A DNA stretch of 64,000 nucleotides, from NCBI RefSeq assembly GCF_028802875.1, contig NZ_JARAMP010000015.1:62001-126000 (forward strand), in the 5' to 3' direction. Shown here piece after piece: positions 8,815 to 17,935 of the stretch. The number at the start of each line of letters is the position of its first letter. Position 1 is the first letter of the stretch. Origin of the DNA: Seohaeicola sp024304985. Its GTDB lineage: Bacteria; Pseudomonadota; Alphaproteobacteria; Rhodobacterales; Rhodobacteraceae. The notes below the pieces were generated by a model. That model was not told the DNA's origin. It saw only the letters and a program-made list of their open reading frames with translations, and did no database searches. Both the position numbers and the translations under genes were made by a program.

Positions 8815-9347
8815 GGGCGGTCCTCCTTGCGGACAAAGGCGAGAAGGCTCTCGATCAGTTTGAGCACGGCCATCGCCAGCAGAAGCGCCCCGCCGATGAC
8901 CAGCGCAGATTGCGGAATCCACATCGGGATTTGCAGATAACCGGGCGAATAGGCCCCGAAGCTGTGCGAGAATTCGACCGTATGCAGGCCGGTCCGCAAC
9001 AGGTTCGCGGCAAAGGCCCCGACGGCCACATGCGACAGAACATCCACCCAGCGCGCGCCTGTCGGTCCCAGCCGTTCGGTCAACAGGTCGATGCGGATGT
9101 GATCGCCGCGCCGATAGGCTTCGGCTGCGCCCAGCATCACCATGGCGACGACCAGAAAGCCTGTCATTTCTTCGGCACCGCGCAGGGGGGCAGTGAACAG
9201 ATAGCGGCCCGTGACGTTGATCGCGGTCAGCACCAGCACCGCCAGAATGGCCAGCGCCGCGAATATGCCAAATCCGCGACCGATCAGGGCCGCCAACCAG
9301 CCGACGGCACCTTGCGGTGCCGCCGTATCTTTCGTGTCATGCGCCAT
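8811..9347 (-). CDS. TRAP transporter small permease (DctQ family)
   Basis: A 178-residue protein with four predicted membrane helices and the family pattern NVTGRYLF...GAEEMTGFLVVAMVMLG, followed by RRGDHIRID. It forms the membrane complex with the DctM subunit downstream and is only 3 bp from the binding-protein gene. Confidence 0.9.
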   Translation of the reverse strand: MAHDTKDTAAPQGAVGWLAALIGRGFGIFAALAILAVLVLTAINVTGRYLFTAPLRGAEEMTGFLVVAMVMLGAAEAYRRGDHIRIDLLTERLGPTGARWVDVLSHVAVGAFAANLLRTGLHTVEFSHSFGAYSPGYLQIPMWIPQSALVIGGALLLAMAVLKLIESLLAFVRKEDRP

Positions 9348-9350
9348 CGG

Positions 9351-10337
9351 TCACTGGATCTTTGCGATCAGGTCCAGCAATTCCTTGCCTTCGGCCCCGG
9401 TTTCGGCCTCGAAACCCTCGGCGAAGGCAGGCTGCATCACGGCCTTGAAGGCGGCGTTCTCCTCGTCCGTGGCGACATGCACCTGCACACCTGCCGAGCG
9501 GAGCTGATCCGGGGCAGAAGCAGAAGCCTCGATCGAGGCTTCAAGCGCCCATCCGGCAGCTTTCTCGCCGGCAACCTTCAGCGCTTCCTTCTGGGCGTCA
9601 TCAAGACCGTCATAGAAGGACGGTGTGACATAGCCATGCAGATAGGCGGCCAGCACCGGGACCACGACGAAATGGTCCTGCACTTCATAGTATTTGCGCG
9701 ACCATGCGGCAGCCACATCGGTCACGGCCGCGTCGATCACGCCGGTGGCCAGCGCCTGATAGACTTCGGAGCCGGGCATCGAGACGGTGGTGGCGCCCAT
9801 TGCCTCAAGCCCGCGGTCAAAGGCTGGCCCCAGACCACGCATCTTGATGCCTCCGAAATCCGCAGGGGTTTGCAGGAACTTGCCCTTGGAGGTGAAGACC
9901 GACGAGTTGGTCTGGAACATCCAGGCGACGTTGCGCACGCCTTTTTCCAGCAATTTGTCCTCCAGATAGGCCGCCGCTTCCGATGTGGGCCACTTCTTCC
10001 ACGCCTCGATCGAGGACATGGTGTAGGGGCCGACGGTGACGTTCATGATCGGCAGCGTCTTGCCCCACTGGAAGTTCAGCGAAAAGGCGCACTCGATCTC
10101 GCCCTTGGCGACGGCGAGGATGTTGTCATTGGCCTTCACAAGGCTGTCCGCCCCGAAGACCTGCACGTCGATGGACCCGCCGGACTGGCTTTCCACTTCG
10201 GCGGCCCATTGATCGACCACCACGGCGATATGATGCGCCGGGGGCAGTTGGTGGCTGCACCGCATGACGGTTTGCGCCTGTGCGGCGGTGACGCTGGCCG
10301 TCGTGGCCAGCAGGGCTGTGATGAGTGTCTTGTTCAT
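9351..10337 (-). CDS. TRAP transporter substrate-binding protein (DctP family)
   Basis: A 328-residue periplasmic binding protein. ATG 10337 follows a strong GGGAGGAG site and opens a signal peptide ending in ASVTAAQAQ. DctP features such as the PPAHHI region, GGIKMRGLGP and GSEVYQAL are present. The family mostly binds organic acids. The neighbouring lyase and CoA-transferase suggest a C5-C6 branched dicarboxylate or hydroxyacid, but the ligand is an inference. Confidence 0.9.
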   Translation of the reverse strand: MNKTLITALLATTASVTAAQAQTVMRCSHQLPPAHHIAVVVDQWAAEVESQSGGSIDVQVFGADSLVKANDNILAVAKGEIECAFSLNFQWGKTLPIMNVTVGPYTMSSIEAWKKWPTSEAAAYLEDKLLEKGVRNVAWMFQTNSSVFTSKGKFLQTPADFGGIKMRGLGPAFDRGLEAMGATTVSMPGSEVYQALATGVIDAAVTDVAAAWSRKYYEVQDHFVVVPVLAAYLHGYVTPSFYDGLDDAQKEALKVAGEKAAGWALEASIEASASAPDQLRSAGVQVHVATDEENAAFKAVMQPAFAEGFEAETGAEGKELLDLIAKIQ

Positions 10338-10358
10338 GTCTTCTCCTCCCAAAAAAGA

Positions 10359-11312
10359 TCAGTGCGCCCGCCAGTCCAGATTGGACGGGGGGCCAGACCG
10401 GGCAAGCGCGCCATAGAGCGTCTCGTCCGGAATTTCGGTTTCCAGAATCCGCCGGATCCCGGTCAATGCGGCAATGTCGATACCCGTGGTGAAACCCATA
10501 CGCTCGCTGAGATAGACCAGATCCTCGAACACCACATTGCCGGTGGCGCCGGGGGCAAAGGGGCAGCCGCCCAGACCGGCCAGTGCGCCGTCCAGAACGC
10601 GCGCACCGTGATCAAGGGCGGCGGCGGCGTTGGCGATGCCGGTGCCGCGGGTGTCGTGCAGATGCACGATGAAGGGTTTCTCGCCGCAGAGCCGGGTCAT
10701 GCCATCGCAGAGCGTCGCCACCTCGCGCGGGCCGGCATAGCCCACGGTATCGGCGATGCCCACGATATCGGCACCCGCGTCAAGGCAGGATTCGGCCAGA
10801 CGCAGCACCTCGGACGGGTCCACGGCCCCGGTAATGGAACATCCCAGCGCCATGGCGATTCCGGCATTGACCAGCACACCGGGGGCCTGCGCGTCGCGCA
10901 TGTCCGCTGCGCGGCGCACGAGGGCGACCGAGTCCGTGCGGCTGCGGCGGATATTGGCAAGGCTGTGCGCCTCGGTCGCGGAGACAACGCAGACCACCTC
11001 GGAGATGCTGCTGGCGAAGGCTGCGTCCATCGCGCGTTCGTTGAGAGTCAGGACAGCGGCATGCAGACCGGGCAGGGTGCCTGCGGCGTCGATCAGCGCG
11101 GGCAGGTCCGCGAATTGCGGAAAGCGCGCGGCGGGCAGGAAAGAGCCCAGTTCGAAATGACGCACGCCAGCGCCATGTTCGCGGGTCAACCAGTCGATCT
11201 TGGCGGCGGTCGAGGGCCAGGACTTGACCATCTGCAACCCGTCGCGCAGGCCCACTTCGCGCAAGGTGACGCGGTCGGCGGGATAGGCAGCCATGCGGTC
11301 CGGGCGTGTCAT
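10359..11312 (-). CDS. Hydroxymethylglutaryl-CoA lyase family protein
   Basis: A 317-residue TIM-barrel lyase of the HMGL-like family. REVGLRDGLQ near the N-terminus carries the catalytic Arg-Asp, HLHDTRGTG supplies metal-binding histidines, and GLGGCPFAPGATGNV holds the conserved active-site Cys loop. HMG-CoA lyase cleaves a 3-hydroxy-3-methylacyl-CoA to acetyl-CoA and a keto acid. Its start overlaps the CoA-transferase stop (ATGA), so substrate activation and cleavage are probably consecutive steps. The exact acyl-CoA is unknown; HMG-CoA and citramalyl-type substrates both fit. Confidence 0.88.
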   Translation of the reverse strand: MTRPDRMAAYPADRVTLREVGLRDGLQMVKSWPSTAAKIDWLTREHGAGVRHFELGSFLPAARFPQFADLPALIDAAGTLPGLHAAVLTLNERAMDAAFASSISEVVCVVSATEAHSLANIRRSRTDSVALVRRAADMRDAQAPGVLVNAGIAMALGCSITGAVDPSEVLRLAESCLDAGADIVGIADTVGYAGPREVATLCDGMTRLCGEKPFIVHLHDTRGTGIANAAAALDHGARVLDGALAGLGGCPFAPGATGNVVFEDLVYLSERMGFTTGIDIAALTGIRRILETEIPDETLYGALARSGPPSNLDWRAH

Positions 11313-12484
11313 GCGGCGATCCCCATGGCATCGGCGATGTCCGCCTCGCTCATCCCCAAGGCGCCCAGCACTTCGGCGCTGTGCGCGCCGATGGCGTCGA
11401 CATCGCCGCCGCCGGTCAGCATGGTGCCGTCCACCTCGAAGGGCAGGGCGGGGGCGCGGAACGCCTCACCTGTCCACAGATGCGACGTGGCCATGCCGCC
11501 GTCGCGCATCACATGGGGATCATCATACATATCTGCCGGTTTCGAGATCGGCGAGAAGGGCAGGCCCAGCCGTTCCAGTTCCGCCACCAGCGTGGCCCGG
11601 TCATAGCGGCGCAGGGCCGCCGCGAAGACCGGAATCGTGCGGTTGCGGGCGTTGATCTGATCCATCCGCTTTTGCAGACCCGGATCGGCCAGAAGCCCCT
11701 CCAGCCCCAGCCATGTACATAGCGTCACCCATTGGTTTTCGGACACGGCCCCGACAAAGACCTGCTCGCCGTCGGACGTGTCGAAGATGTCATAGACCGG
11801 CCAGCTGAAATCGCGTTCCGGCATGGGTGGGGGGCTGCGGCCTTCCAGCTCGAACTGGACCATGTGCTGTGCCACCAGTAGCAAGCAGTTCTCGAACAAC
11901 CCGATACGGATGGACCGGCCCGCGCCGGTCTGATCGCGTTCGCGCAATGCGGCCACGACGGAAAGTGCTCCGAACAGCCCGCCCATGATGTCATTGGCCG
12001 ATGATCCCACCCGCAAGGGGCGGCCTGTCGGGCCCGTCATGTAAGCCAGACCCGTCATCATCTGGACCACCTCGTCCAGCGCGGTGCGGTTCTCATAGGG
12101 GCCGGAGAGGAACCCTTTATGGCTGGCAAGGATCAGGCGGGGAAAGCGCGCGCGCAGGTCGGCGGGATCGGCCCCCATGCGGGCTAGCGCCTGATCGCGG
12201 AAGTTTTCGACAAAGACATCGGCGGTGGCCAGCAAACGGTCCAGCGCAGCACGTCCTGCGTCAGTCTTGAGGTCAAGCCGCACGGATTTCTTGCCACGAT
12301 TGAACAGCGGAAAGAACGGACGGCCCATCCCGGTCAGGGCGCGGGTCTTGTCGCCTTCGGGGGGTTCGACCTTGATCACTTCAGCGCCCAGAAAACCAAG
12401 GAACATCCCGCAGGATGGACCCATGATCATATGGCTCATCTCGATCACCCGCACACCGGCAAGTGGCGCAAAAGCGTTATCCAT
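11309..12484 (-). CDS. CaiB/BaiF (class III) CoA-transferase
   Basis: A 391-residue protein of normal family length. The N-terminus LAGVRVIEMSHMIMGPSCGMFLGFLGAEVIKVEPP is typical. D165 in SSANDIMGG matches the catalytic aspartate of formyl-CoA transferase. The enzyme moves CoA between acyl groups and probably activates the acid imported by the TRAP system. It is the first gene of the operon and is divergent from the LysR gene. Confidence 0.92.
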   Translation of the reverse strand: MDNAFAPLAGVRVIEMSHMIMGPSCGMFLGFLGAEVIKVEPPEGDKTRALTGMGRPFFPLFNRGKKSVRLDLKTDAGRAALDRLLATADVFVENFRDQALARMGADPADLRARFPRLILASHKGFLSGPYENRTALDEVVQMMTGLAYMTGPTGRPLRVGSSANDIMGGLFGALSVVAALRERDQTGAGRSIRIGLFENCLLLVAQHMVQFELEGRSPPPMPERDFSWPVYDIFDTSDGEQVFVGAVSENQWVTLCTWLGLEGLLADPGLQKRMDQINARNRTIPVFAAALRRYDRATLVAELERLGLPFSPISKPADMYDDPHVMRDGGMATSHLWTGEAFRAPALPFEVDGTMLTGGGDVDAIGAHSAEVLGALGMSEADIADAMGIAA

Positions 12485-12548
12485 GCTGTCCTCCCTTTGG
12501 GACAGGTTAGGCTTGTGAGAGCTTCCTGAAAATCATAAAGTTTTGAAG

Positions 12549-12558
12549 ATAAGCTTAT
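12549..12558. promoter_or_regulatory. Candidate LysR-type operator
   Basis: The 10-bp palindrome ATAAGCTTAT lies in the 88-bp region between the divergent CoA-transferase and LysR genes, 15 bp before the regulator start. LysR proteins commonly bind AT-rich dyads in such regions. Assignment rests on position and symmetry. Confidence 0.4.
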
Positions 12559-12572
12559 AGGAATTAGAACGA

Positions 12573-13496
12573 ATGGACTCGCGCCAATTGCGATACTTCG
12601 CGGCAATCTATGATCGTGGCAGCCTGTCGGGGGCCGCAGAAACCGAGCGTGTGGCGGTCTCGGCCCTCAGCTATCACCTTGCCAACCTTGAGGCGGAACT
12701 GGGCACCGCCCTGTTCGAGCGCAAGCCGCGCGGCTTGCAACCCACAGCGGCGGGGGAGCGCTTGAACACCCATGCCCGCGCGATTCTGAAGGCGATGGAG
12801 ACGGCATCGCGCGACCTGTCCTCGATCCGTGACACGATTTCGGGCGAGATTGCGGTGGGTCTGGCCTATTCGGCGGTCAAGGCCATCGGGGTTGAACTGG
12901 CGCGACGTGTCTTGACGGATTATCCCGATCTGAAACTGACCCTGACCGAAAGCCTGTCGGGCACCACACTGATGCATCTCAATGCCACCGATGTGGATCT
13001 GGCGCTGGTCTACAATCCGCCACAGACCCCGAACCTGCGGACACGGCCTTTGTTGGAGGAGACGATGGTGCTGGTCGGGCGGCGCGACATCATCGGCGAT
13101 ACGGACGCACCCATTCCCGTGGCTGAGCTGATGGGCTTGCCGATCATCCTGCTGCGACAGGGCGTGTCGGCGCGCGCCCTGCTGGAGGATGCGCAATTGC
13201 TGCGCAAGCTGGAGGCGCGCGCGCGGCTGCATATGAATTCGGTGCAGGCGATTGCAGGGTCGCTGACGGCGGGTCTGGGTTGCGCCATCGGGACCAAGCT
13301 GTTCATGCGCGAGCATCTGGAATCGGGCGCGCTGCATTGGCGGCCCATCATGGACCCGGTACTGACACGGACGCTGCATCTGTGCGATCTGGCCGACCGC
13401 CCGCCGACCATCGCGCTGGAAACGGTGCGCGGTTTGATCCTTGATCTGGTGCGCGATGCTGTCGCGTCAGGTGCCTGGGAGGCGCGGCTGGTCTGA
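12573..13496 (+). CDS. LysR-family transcriptional regulator
   Basis: A 307-residue regulator. The winged helix-turn-helix occupies about residues 1-60 (RQLRYFAAIYDRGSLSGAAE...LSYHLANLEAELGTALFER), followed by a periplasmic-binding-like effector domain. The helix contains VSALSYHLANLE where VSQPALSRQI is usual. It is divergent from the TRAP, lyase and CoA-transferase operon and likely controls it in response to the transported acid or its CoA ester. Confidence 0.92.
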   Translation: MDSRQLRYFAAIYDRGSLSGAAETERVAVSALSYHLANLEAELGTALFERKPRGLQPTAAGERLNTHARAILKAMETASRDLSSIRDTISGEIAVGLAYSAVKAIGVELARRVLTDYPDLKLTLTESLSGTTLMHLNATDVDLALVYNPPQTPNLRTRPLLEETMVLVGRRDIIGDTDAPIPVAELMGLPIILLRQGVSARALLEDAQLLRKLEARARLHMNSVQAIAGSLTAGLGCAIGTKLFMREHLESGALHWRPIMDPVLTRTLHLCDLADRPPTIALETVRGLILDLVRDAVASGAWEARLV

Positions 13497-13522
13497 GGGC
13501 CGACGATCAGCTTACAGTGACT

Positions 13523-14302
13523 TCAGTCACAATCCGAGACCTGTATGACCTGATTGATCGGCTGTGCGCCGCTTTCGTTTTCCATGAAAGCCACGTCAAC
13601 GGCATCGCGGCCCGATGCGATCACCGCCAGTCGCGCGGGTGTTCCCATGCCGGTTGCGTCGACCAGATGCCATCCCCCATCCAGCCAGACCTGTGCGACG
13701 GCGTGGAAATCCGGCGGATCGACTTCGGCCCCGTAGACCGAGGTATAGCGCGCCGGGATATTCGCGGCGCGGGCCAATGAGCACATCAGATGCGCGTAGT
13801 CGCGGCACACCCCCTCGCGCGCGCCGAACGTGTCGGTGGCGGTGGTCGCGGGGTTGGAACTGCCGGAGACATAGGCGATTTTGGCTGCGATCCAGTCTCG
13901 CATCGCGGCGATCTTTGCACCGCCCGTCAGATGGCCGAAGGCCTCGGCCACGAAATCGGTGAAGAGGTCGGACTGACAGAAGCGTGACGGGCGAAGATAG
14001 CGCAGCACAGGGCCGGGCAGATCGTGGAAATGTGTCGCCGGCAGCGCGTGCAAGGCCACATCAGGGCGCGTTACGGCCACTCGCGCGCGATAGTGCAGTT
14101 TGAACCGGTCGCCCGTCAGGAAGGCCCAGACCCGCTGGCCCACCATGCCTTCGGCTTCGACCCAGTGCAGGCGGGCACCTTCGACTTCCAGCAGACTCTC
14201 CTCGATCTTCTGCCCTTTGGTCTGGGCGGCGGCCAGGGTCAGCAGGACAGGTTCGGCCTGCGGAAGCTGATAATCCATGATGACGTCGATTTGCATGCGC
14301 AT
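13523..14302 (-). CDS. Transglutaminase-like cysteine protease family protein
   Basis: About 259 residues from ATG 14302; an ATG at 14296 is equally possible, since no strong ribosome site separates them. The transglutaminase core shows Cys in AREGVCRDYAHLM, His in DFHAVAQVWLDGGWH and Asp in LVDATG. An N-terminal beta region MQIDVIMDYQL precedes it, as in bacterial transglutaminase-like proteins. It probably hydrolyses peptide or amide bonds. It lies after the DUF1028 gene on the same strand with a gap of about 210 bp, so membership of that operon is uncertain. Confidence 0.8.
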   Translation of the reverse strand: MRMQIDVIMDYQLPQAEPVLLTLAAAQTKGQKIEESLLEVEGARLHWVEAEGMVGQRVWAFLTGDRFKLHYRARVAVTRPDVALHALPATHFHDLPGPVLRYLRPSRFCQSDLFTDFVAEAFGHLTGGAKIAAMRDWIAAKIAYVSGSSNPATTATDTFGAREGVCRDYAHLMCSLARAANIPARYTSVYGAEVDPPDFHAVAQVWLDGGWHLVDATGMGTPARLAVIASGRDAVDVAFMENESGAQPINQVIQVSDCD

Positions 14303-14512
14303 GATGGTTCTGCCTGTGTCTGGGGAAAGGGGCGGGCAACGCGGCAAGGCACGGCACATCCCCGCAGTATCGGACATGGCAGGCGGCTTAAAGGGCATTT
14401 CCGATCGAACGGCGTCTTGCTGCTGCCGACACGTGGCGGGGCGTCGGACCGCATACCCGGCGACGTGCCGCTGGCCCGCGCCACGGGCCAGCGCGGGAGA
14501 CAGAGGCGTGAC

Positions 14513-15265
14513 CTAGGCCTTGTTTACCATATGCGAGGCGGTGGGGCGGCCCGCCGCGATGCGCTCTGCCTCAAGCCGGGCGATGGTGGCGTCAATTTCG
14601 CTCCGGTCGGTCATGCCGTGGGGATTTTCGCGCGTCGGCATGGTTTCGGCCACATGGAGATAGCGTTCCTGCGCCACGGCATAAAGGCGGCGCAATTCCG
14701 CGAGCGGGTCACCGTGATCGTCGGCGCGGATGTCGAGCCACGGGTAATCCTGATCGCGGTGGATGATCAGGCAGGCGGATTGCTTGCCCCGTTTGTCGCC
14801 GCCTGCATCCTCGCCCGCTTGCATGGCGATCAGAAGGCGTTCGGCCAAGGGTTTGTCCATCGCGGACTGATAGGCGGCCAGAGTGTCGGCAATCACGGCG
14901 GGGCCTTCCAGCATGTTGCCTGCGACCGACACGCCTTCAGCCAGCAGATGCCCGCACCAATCCACGCAGTTGGCCCCGGTGAAGGCGGCGTTTTGCCCGC
15001 TGGCGTCGATCAGGTGGAACTGCCGGTTCGGGTGGCCATCATCGCGGCCCGTCAGGATCGGGATGATGGCGTCAGGTGGCGCGCCCGCCTCAAGCAGGCG
15101 CAGGCCGTTGCTGCCATAGGTCGGGTTGACGAAAGCCTGCGTGGCGACGGCGCCGACACCCGCCTTGATGAAGGGAACGGCGCAGCCCACGGCGAAAAAG
15201 CGGCTGGCCACGGCAATGCCCAGATGGCCGGTAGCGGGGTCTCGTGCGACGATGGACCAAGTCAT
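14513..15265 (-). CDS. DUF1028 family protein, Ntn-hydrolase type
   Basis: A 250-residue protein starting TWSIVARDPATGHLGIAVASRFFAVGCAVPF, the signature of DUF1028, a family assigned to the Ntn-hydrolase fold. The reaction is not established. Its start is 3 bp after the gamma-glutamyltransferase stop, another Ntn hydrolase, so both may act on imported peptides or amides. Confidence 0.85.
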   Translation of the reverse strand: MTWSIVARDPATGHLGIAVASRFFAVGCAVPFIKAGVGAVATQAFVNPTYGSNGLRLLEAGAPPDAIIPILTGRDDGHPNRQFHLIDASGQNAAFTGANCVDWCGHLLAEGVSVAGNMLEGPAVIADTLAAYQSAMDKPLAERLLIAMQAGEDAGGDKRGKQSACLIIHRDQDYPWLDIRADDHGDPLAELRRLYAVAQERYLHVAETMPTRENPHGMTDRSEIDATIARLEAERIAAGRPTASHMVNKA

Positions 15266-15268
15266 GGC

Positions 15269-17056
15269 TCAGCGCCCCACGGCATAGGCTTGCATCAGGC
15301 GCGGCGTGGCTGCCGCACGCAGCAGCCCGTCCGGATCGCGCCGTGCGGCGGTCATGCGGCCCACGGTCCAAGGCTCGGCCTCGGTGATGCGGTGGCCGCG
15401 CGCACGCAGATCGTCCAGCACATGCGCGCCGAAACTGGTTTCGGCCATGATCATCCCCGGCTCGCGCGAGCGGGGGAAGAAGCTGGAGGGGAAATGTGTG
15501 GAATGGAACAACGGCGCGTCAATGGCTTCCTGCAGGTTCATCGGGTGATGGACATAGCGCAGGAAGAAGGCCAGTTGCCACTGATCCTGCTGATCGCCGC
15601 CCGGTGTGCCGAATACCAGTTGCGGGACCCCATCTTTGAGCGCCAGCGAGGGCGTGAGCGTGGTGCGTGGCCGTTTGCCCGGCTCCAAGGAGGTGGGCAG
15701 GCCCGGCTCCAGCCAGAACATCTGTGCCCGGCTGTTCAGGCAGAATCCCAGACCGGGGATCGTGGGCGAGGATTGCAGCCAGCCACCAGACGGAGTGATG
15801 GCAACCATGTTGCCTTCCGCGTCGATCACGTCGATATGGACGGTATCGCCCTTCTTTTCCGACAGATGTGCCATCGTCGGCTCATAGACCGCCTGATCCG
15901 TGCGGCTGAGGCGACCCAGCAATTCCATCGTGCGGTTCAGCTGATCCTCATAGCCCGGCACTGTACCGGGGCGCAGATCAAGGTTGGCTTTCGCGCCGAT
16001 CAGCTTGGCGCGGGCGGCGTTGTAATCGTCGGATAACAGCACATCCAGGGGCACCTTGGCGAAGTCGGGATCGCCGTAATAGACCTCGCGATCCGCATAG
16101 GCCAGTTTCTTGGCTTCGACCACATGATGAATGAAATCGGCCCCCATCGGGTCCATGGCAGAAAGGTCGAAGCCTTTCAGGAGGGCGAGCGTTTGCAGGA
16201 ACACGGGCCCTTGCGTCCATGGCCCGCATTTGGCGACCGTCCAGCCGTGGTAGTCATAGGTGAGCGGTTCTTCCACATGGGCGGCATAGCCCGCCAGATC
16301 GTCGGCGGTCAGCACCGCCCTGTGACGGGTGCCCGAGGCATCCATGACCTCGGCCTTGGCAAGGTAGTTTGCAATCCCTTCGGCCACGAACCCGCGATAG
16401 AAGGCGTCACGGGCCGCATCAATCTGTGCCTCGCGGCCCTGTTTGCTTTCCGCCTCGGCCAGAATACGCGACCATGTGGCGGCCAGCGCCGGGTTCGTGA
16501 CATTGGCCCAAGGGGCGGGGGCGGACCCGCCGGGCAGCCATGTGGCGTGGGACGTCGGCCATTCCTTGGCAAAGAAATCGCCCAGTCCCGCGATGGTGGC
16601 GGCCACGCGCGGTAGCACGGGATGGCCTTTTTCAGCGTAGAAGATCGCGGGCTCCAGCACATCACGCAGGGACAAGCGGCCATAGTCGCGCAGCATCAGC
16701 ATCCAGCCGTCCCATGCGCCGGGAATGACAGTGGCGAGCAACCCGTCACCGGGGATCACCTCCAAACCTTCGGACCGGTAATGATCAATCGTCGCGCCCG
16801 CAGGTGTGGGGGCTTGGGCGCAGATCACCTCGACCTTGCCGCGGGCCTTGGAATAGAGGATCGCGGGCATGTCGCCGCCGGGTCCGTTCAGATGCGGCTC
16901 CAACACTTGCAGCGCCAGACCCGTGGCCACAGCGGCGTCAAAGGCATTCCCGCCCTGCTCAAGAATCTTCATTCCCACGGCCGAAGCGATCCAATGGGTC
17001 GAGGTGACAACCCCGAACCGGCCCAAAATCTCGGGGCGGGTGGTAAAACCAGACAT
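15269..17056 (-). CDS. Gamma-glutamyltransferase family protein
   Basis: A 595-residue Ntn hydrolase of GGT length. Family features include GGNAFDAAVATGLALQVLEPHLNGPGGD near the N-terminus and KKGDTVHIDVIDAEGNMV, whose Thr fits the nucleophile that becomes the N-terminus of the small subunit. GGTs remove or transfer gamma-glutamyl groups from glutathione and gamma-glutamyl peptides. No signal peptide is apparent, so it may act on peptides inside the cell after import. It follows the dipeptide-type ABC permease genes. Confidence 0.9.
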   Translation of the reverse strand: MSGFTTRPEILGRFGVVTSTHWIASAVGMKILEQGGNAFDAAVATGLALQVLEPHLNGPGGDMPAILYSKARGKVEVICAQAPTPAGATIDHYRSEGLEVIPGDGLLATVIPGAWDGWMLMLRDYGRLSLRDVLEPAIFYAEKGHPVLPRVAATIAGLGDFFAKEWPTSHATWLPGGSAPAPWANVTNPALAATWSRILAEAESKQGREAQIDAARDAFYRGFVAEGIANYLAKAEVMDASGTRHRAVLTADDLAGYAAHVEEPLTYDYHGWTVAKCGPWTQGPVFLQTLALLKGFDLSAMDPMGADFIHHVVEAKKLAYADREVYYGDPDFAKVPLDVLLSDDYNAARAKLIGAKANLDLRPGTVPGYEDQLNRTMELLGRLSRTDQAVYEPTMAHLSEKKGDTVHIDVIDAEGNMVAITPSGGWLQSSPTIPGLGFCLNSRAQMFWLEPGLPTSLEPGKRPRTTLTPSLALKDGVPQLVFGTPGGDQQDQWQLAFFLRYVHHPMNLQEAIDAPLFHSTHFPSSFFPRSREPGMIMAETSFGAHVLDDLRARGHRITEAEPWTVGRMTAARRDPDGLLRAAATPRLMQAYAVGR

Positions 17057-17074
17057 GTAATTCCTCCGATTACG

Positions 17075-17935
17075 TCAATGTTCGCGCGGGTCCAGCGCAT
17101 CGCGCAGCCCGTCGCCCATCAGGTTGAAGCCCATCACCACCAGAAAGATTCCGGCCCCCGGCCAGATCGCCATCCAGGGTGCCTGGGACAAGAAGTTCTT
17201 GGCGGTGTTCAACATCGAGCCCCAGCTTGGCGCGGGCGGTTGCTGTCCCAGACCGAGGAAGGACAGCGACGCCTCGGCGATGATCGCGGTGGCGATGGTC
17301 AGCGTGGCCTGCACCAGAATGGGTGGAAAGACATTGGGCAGGATGTAGCGCGTCATGATCGGGATATGCCCCAGACCGATGGCGCGGGCCCCTTCGACGT
17401 AATCCTCGGTCTTGACGGCCAGAACCTGACCACGTGTCAGGCGGATGAAGATCGGCACGGCTGACAGGCCGATGGCGATCATCGCATTCGTCAGCGATGG
17501 CCCCAGAAAGGCCGCCAGCGCAATCGCCATGATCAGGAAAGGCATCGCCAGCAGCGCGTCGGTGATTCGGCTGATGATGCTGTCGGTCCAGCCGCCGAAA
17601 TAGCCCGAGATCAGGCCGAAGGGCACGCCGATGGCGACCGCGATCAGCACAGACACGACACCCGCCAGAAGCGAGGCCTGCGCGCCCCAGATCATCCGGG
17701 CCAGCACATCGCGGCCAATCTCGTCCGTGCCCATCCATGCAGCGGCCGAGGGCGCCTTGCGGATCGCGCCCCAGTCGGTGGCATTGGGATCGGCAATCGG
17801 CAGCACCGGTGCCAGCAGGGCGAGAGCCACGAAAACGGTCACCACGGCGGCACCGATCAGCGCGCTTTTGTTGGCGCGCAGCTTGCGCCATGTCCGGTTT
17901 ACGGGGCGGGCGGGAGTGTCAGCCACGGCCGTCAT
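17075..17935 (-). CDS. Peptide/nickel-type ABC permease (DppC/GsiD-like)
   Basis: A 286-residue inner-membrane permease. ATG 17935 overlaps the stop of the upstream permease gene (ATGA) and is preferred to an upstream ATG that would add a non-hydrophobic leader. The N-terminal OppC-type helix (LRANKSALIGAAVVTVFVALALLAP) and the domain with the EGARAIGLGHIPIMTRYILPN loop are present. It pairs with the DppB-like subunit. Confidence 0.9.
   Translation of the reverse strand: MTAVADTPARPVNRTWRKLRANKSALIGAAVVTVFVALALLAPVLPIADPNATDWGAIRKAPSAAAWMGTDEIGRDVLARMIWGAQASLLAGVVSVLIAVAIGVPFGLISGYFGGWTDSIISRITDALLAMPFLIMAIALAAFLGPSLTNAMIAIGLSAVPIFIRLTRGQVLAVKTEDYVEGARAIGLGHIPIMTRYILPNVFPPILVQATLTIATAIIAEASLSFLGLGQQPPAPSWGSMLNTAKNFLSQAPWMAIWPGAGIFLVVMGFNLMGDGLRDALDPREH

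Noticed and set aside
8808..11606. A 932-codon open frame on the plus strand.
   Set aside because: It lies opposite three well-supported genes (TRAP small permease, binding protein, lyase), has no recognisable domain and is a high-GC shadow frame.
14024..16036. A 670-codon open frame on the plus strand.
   Set aside because: Antisense to the transglutaminase-like, DUF1028 and gamma-glutamyltransferase genes; no domain is seen.
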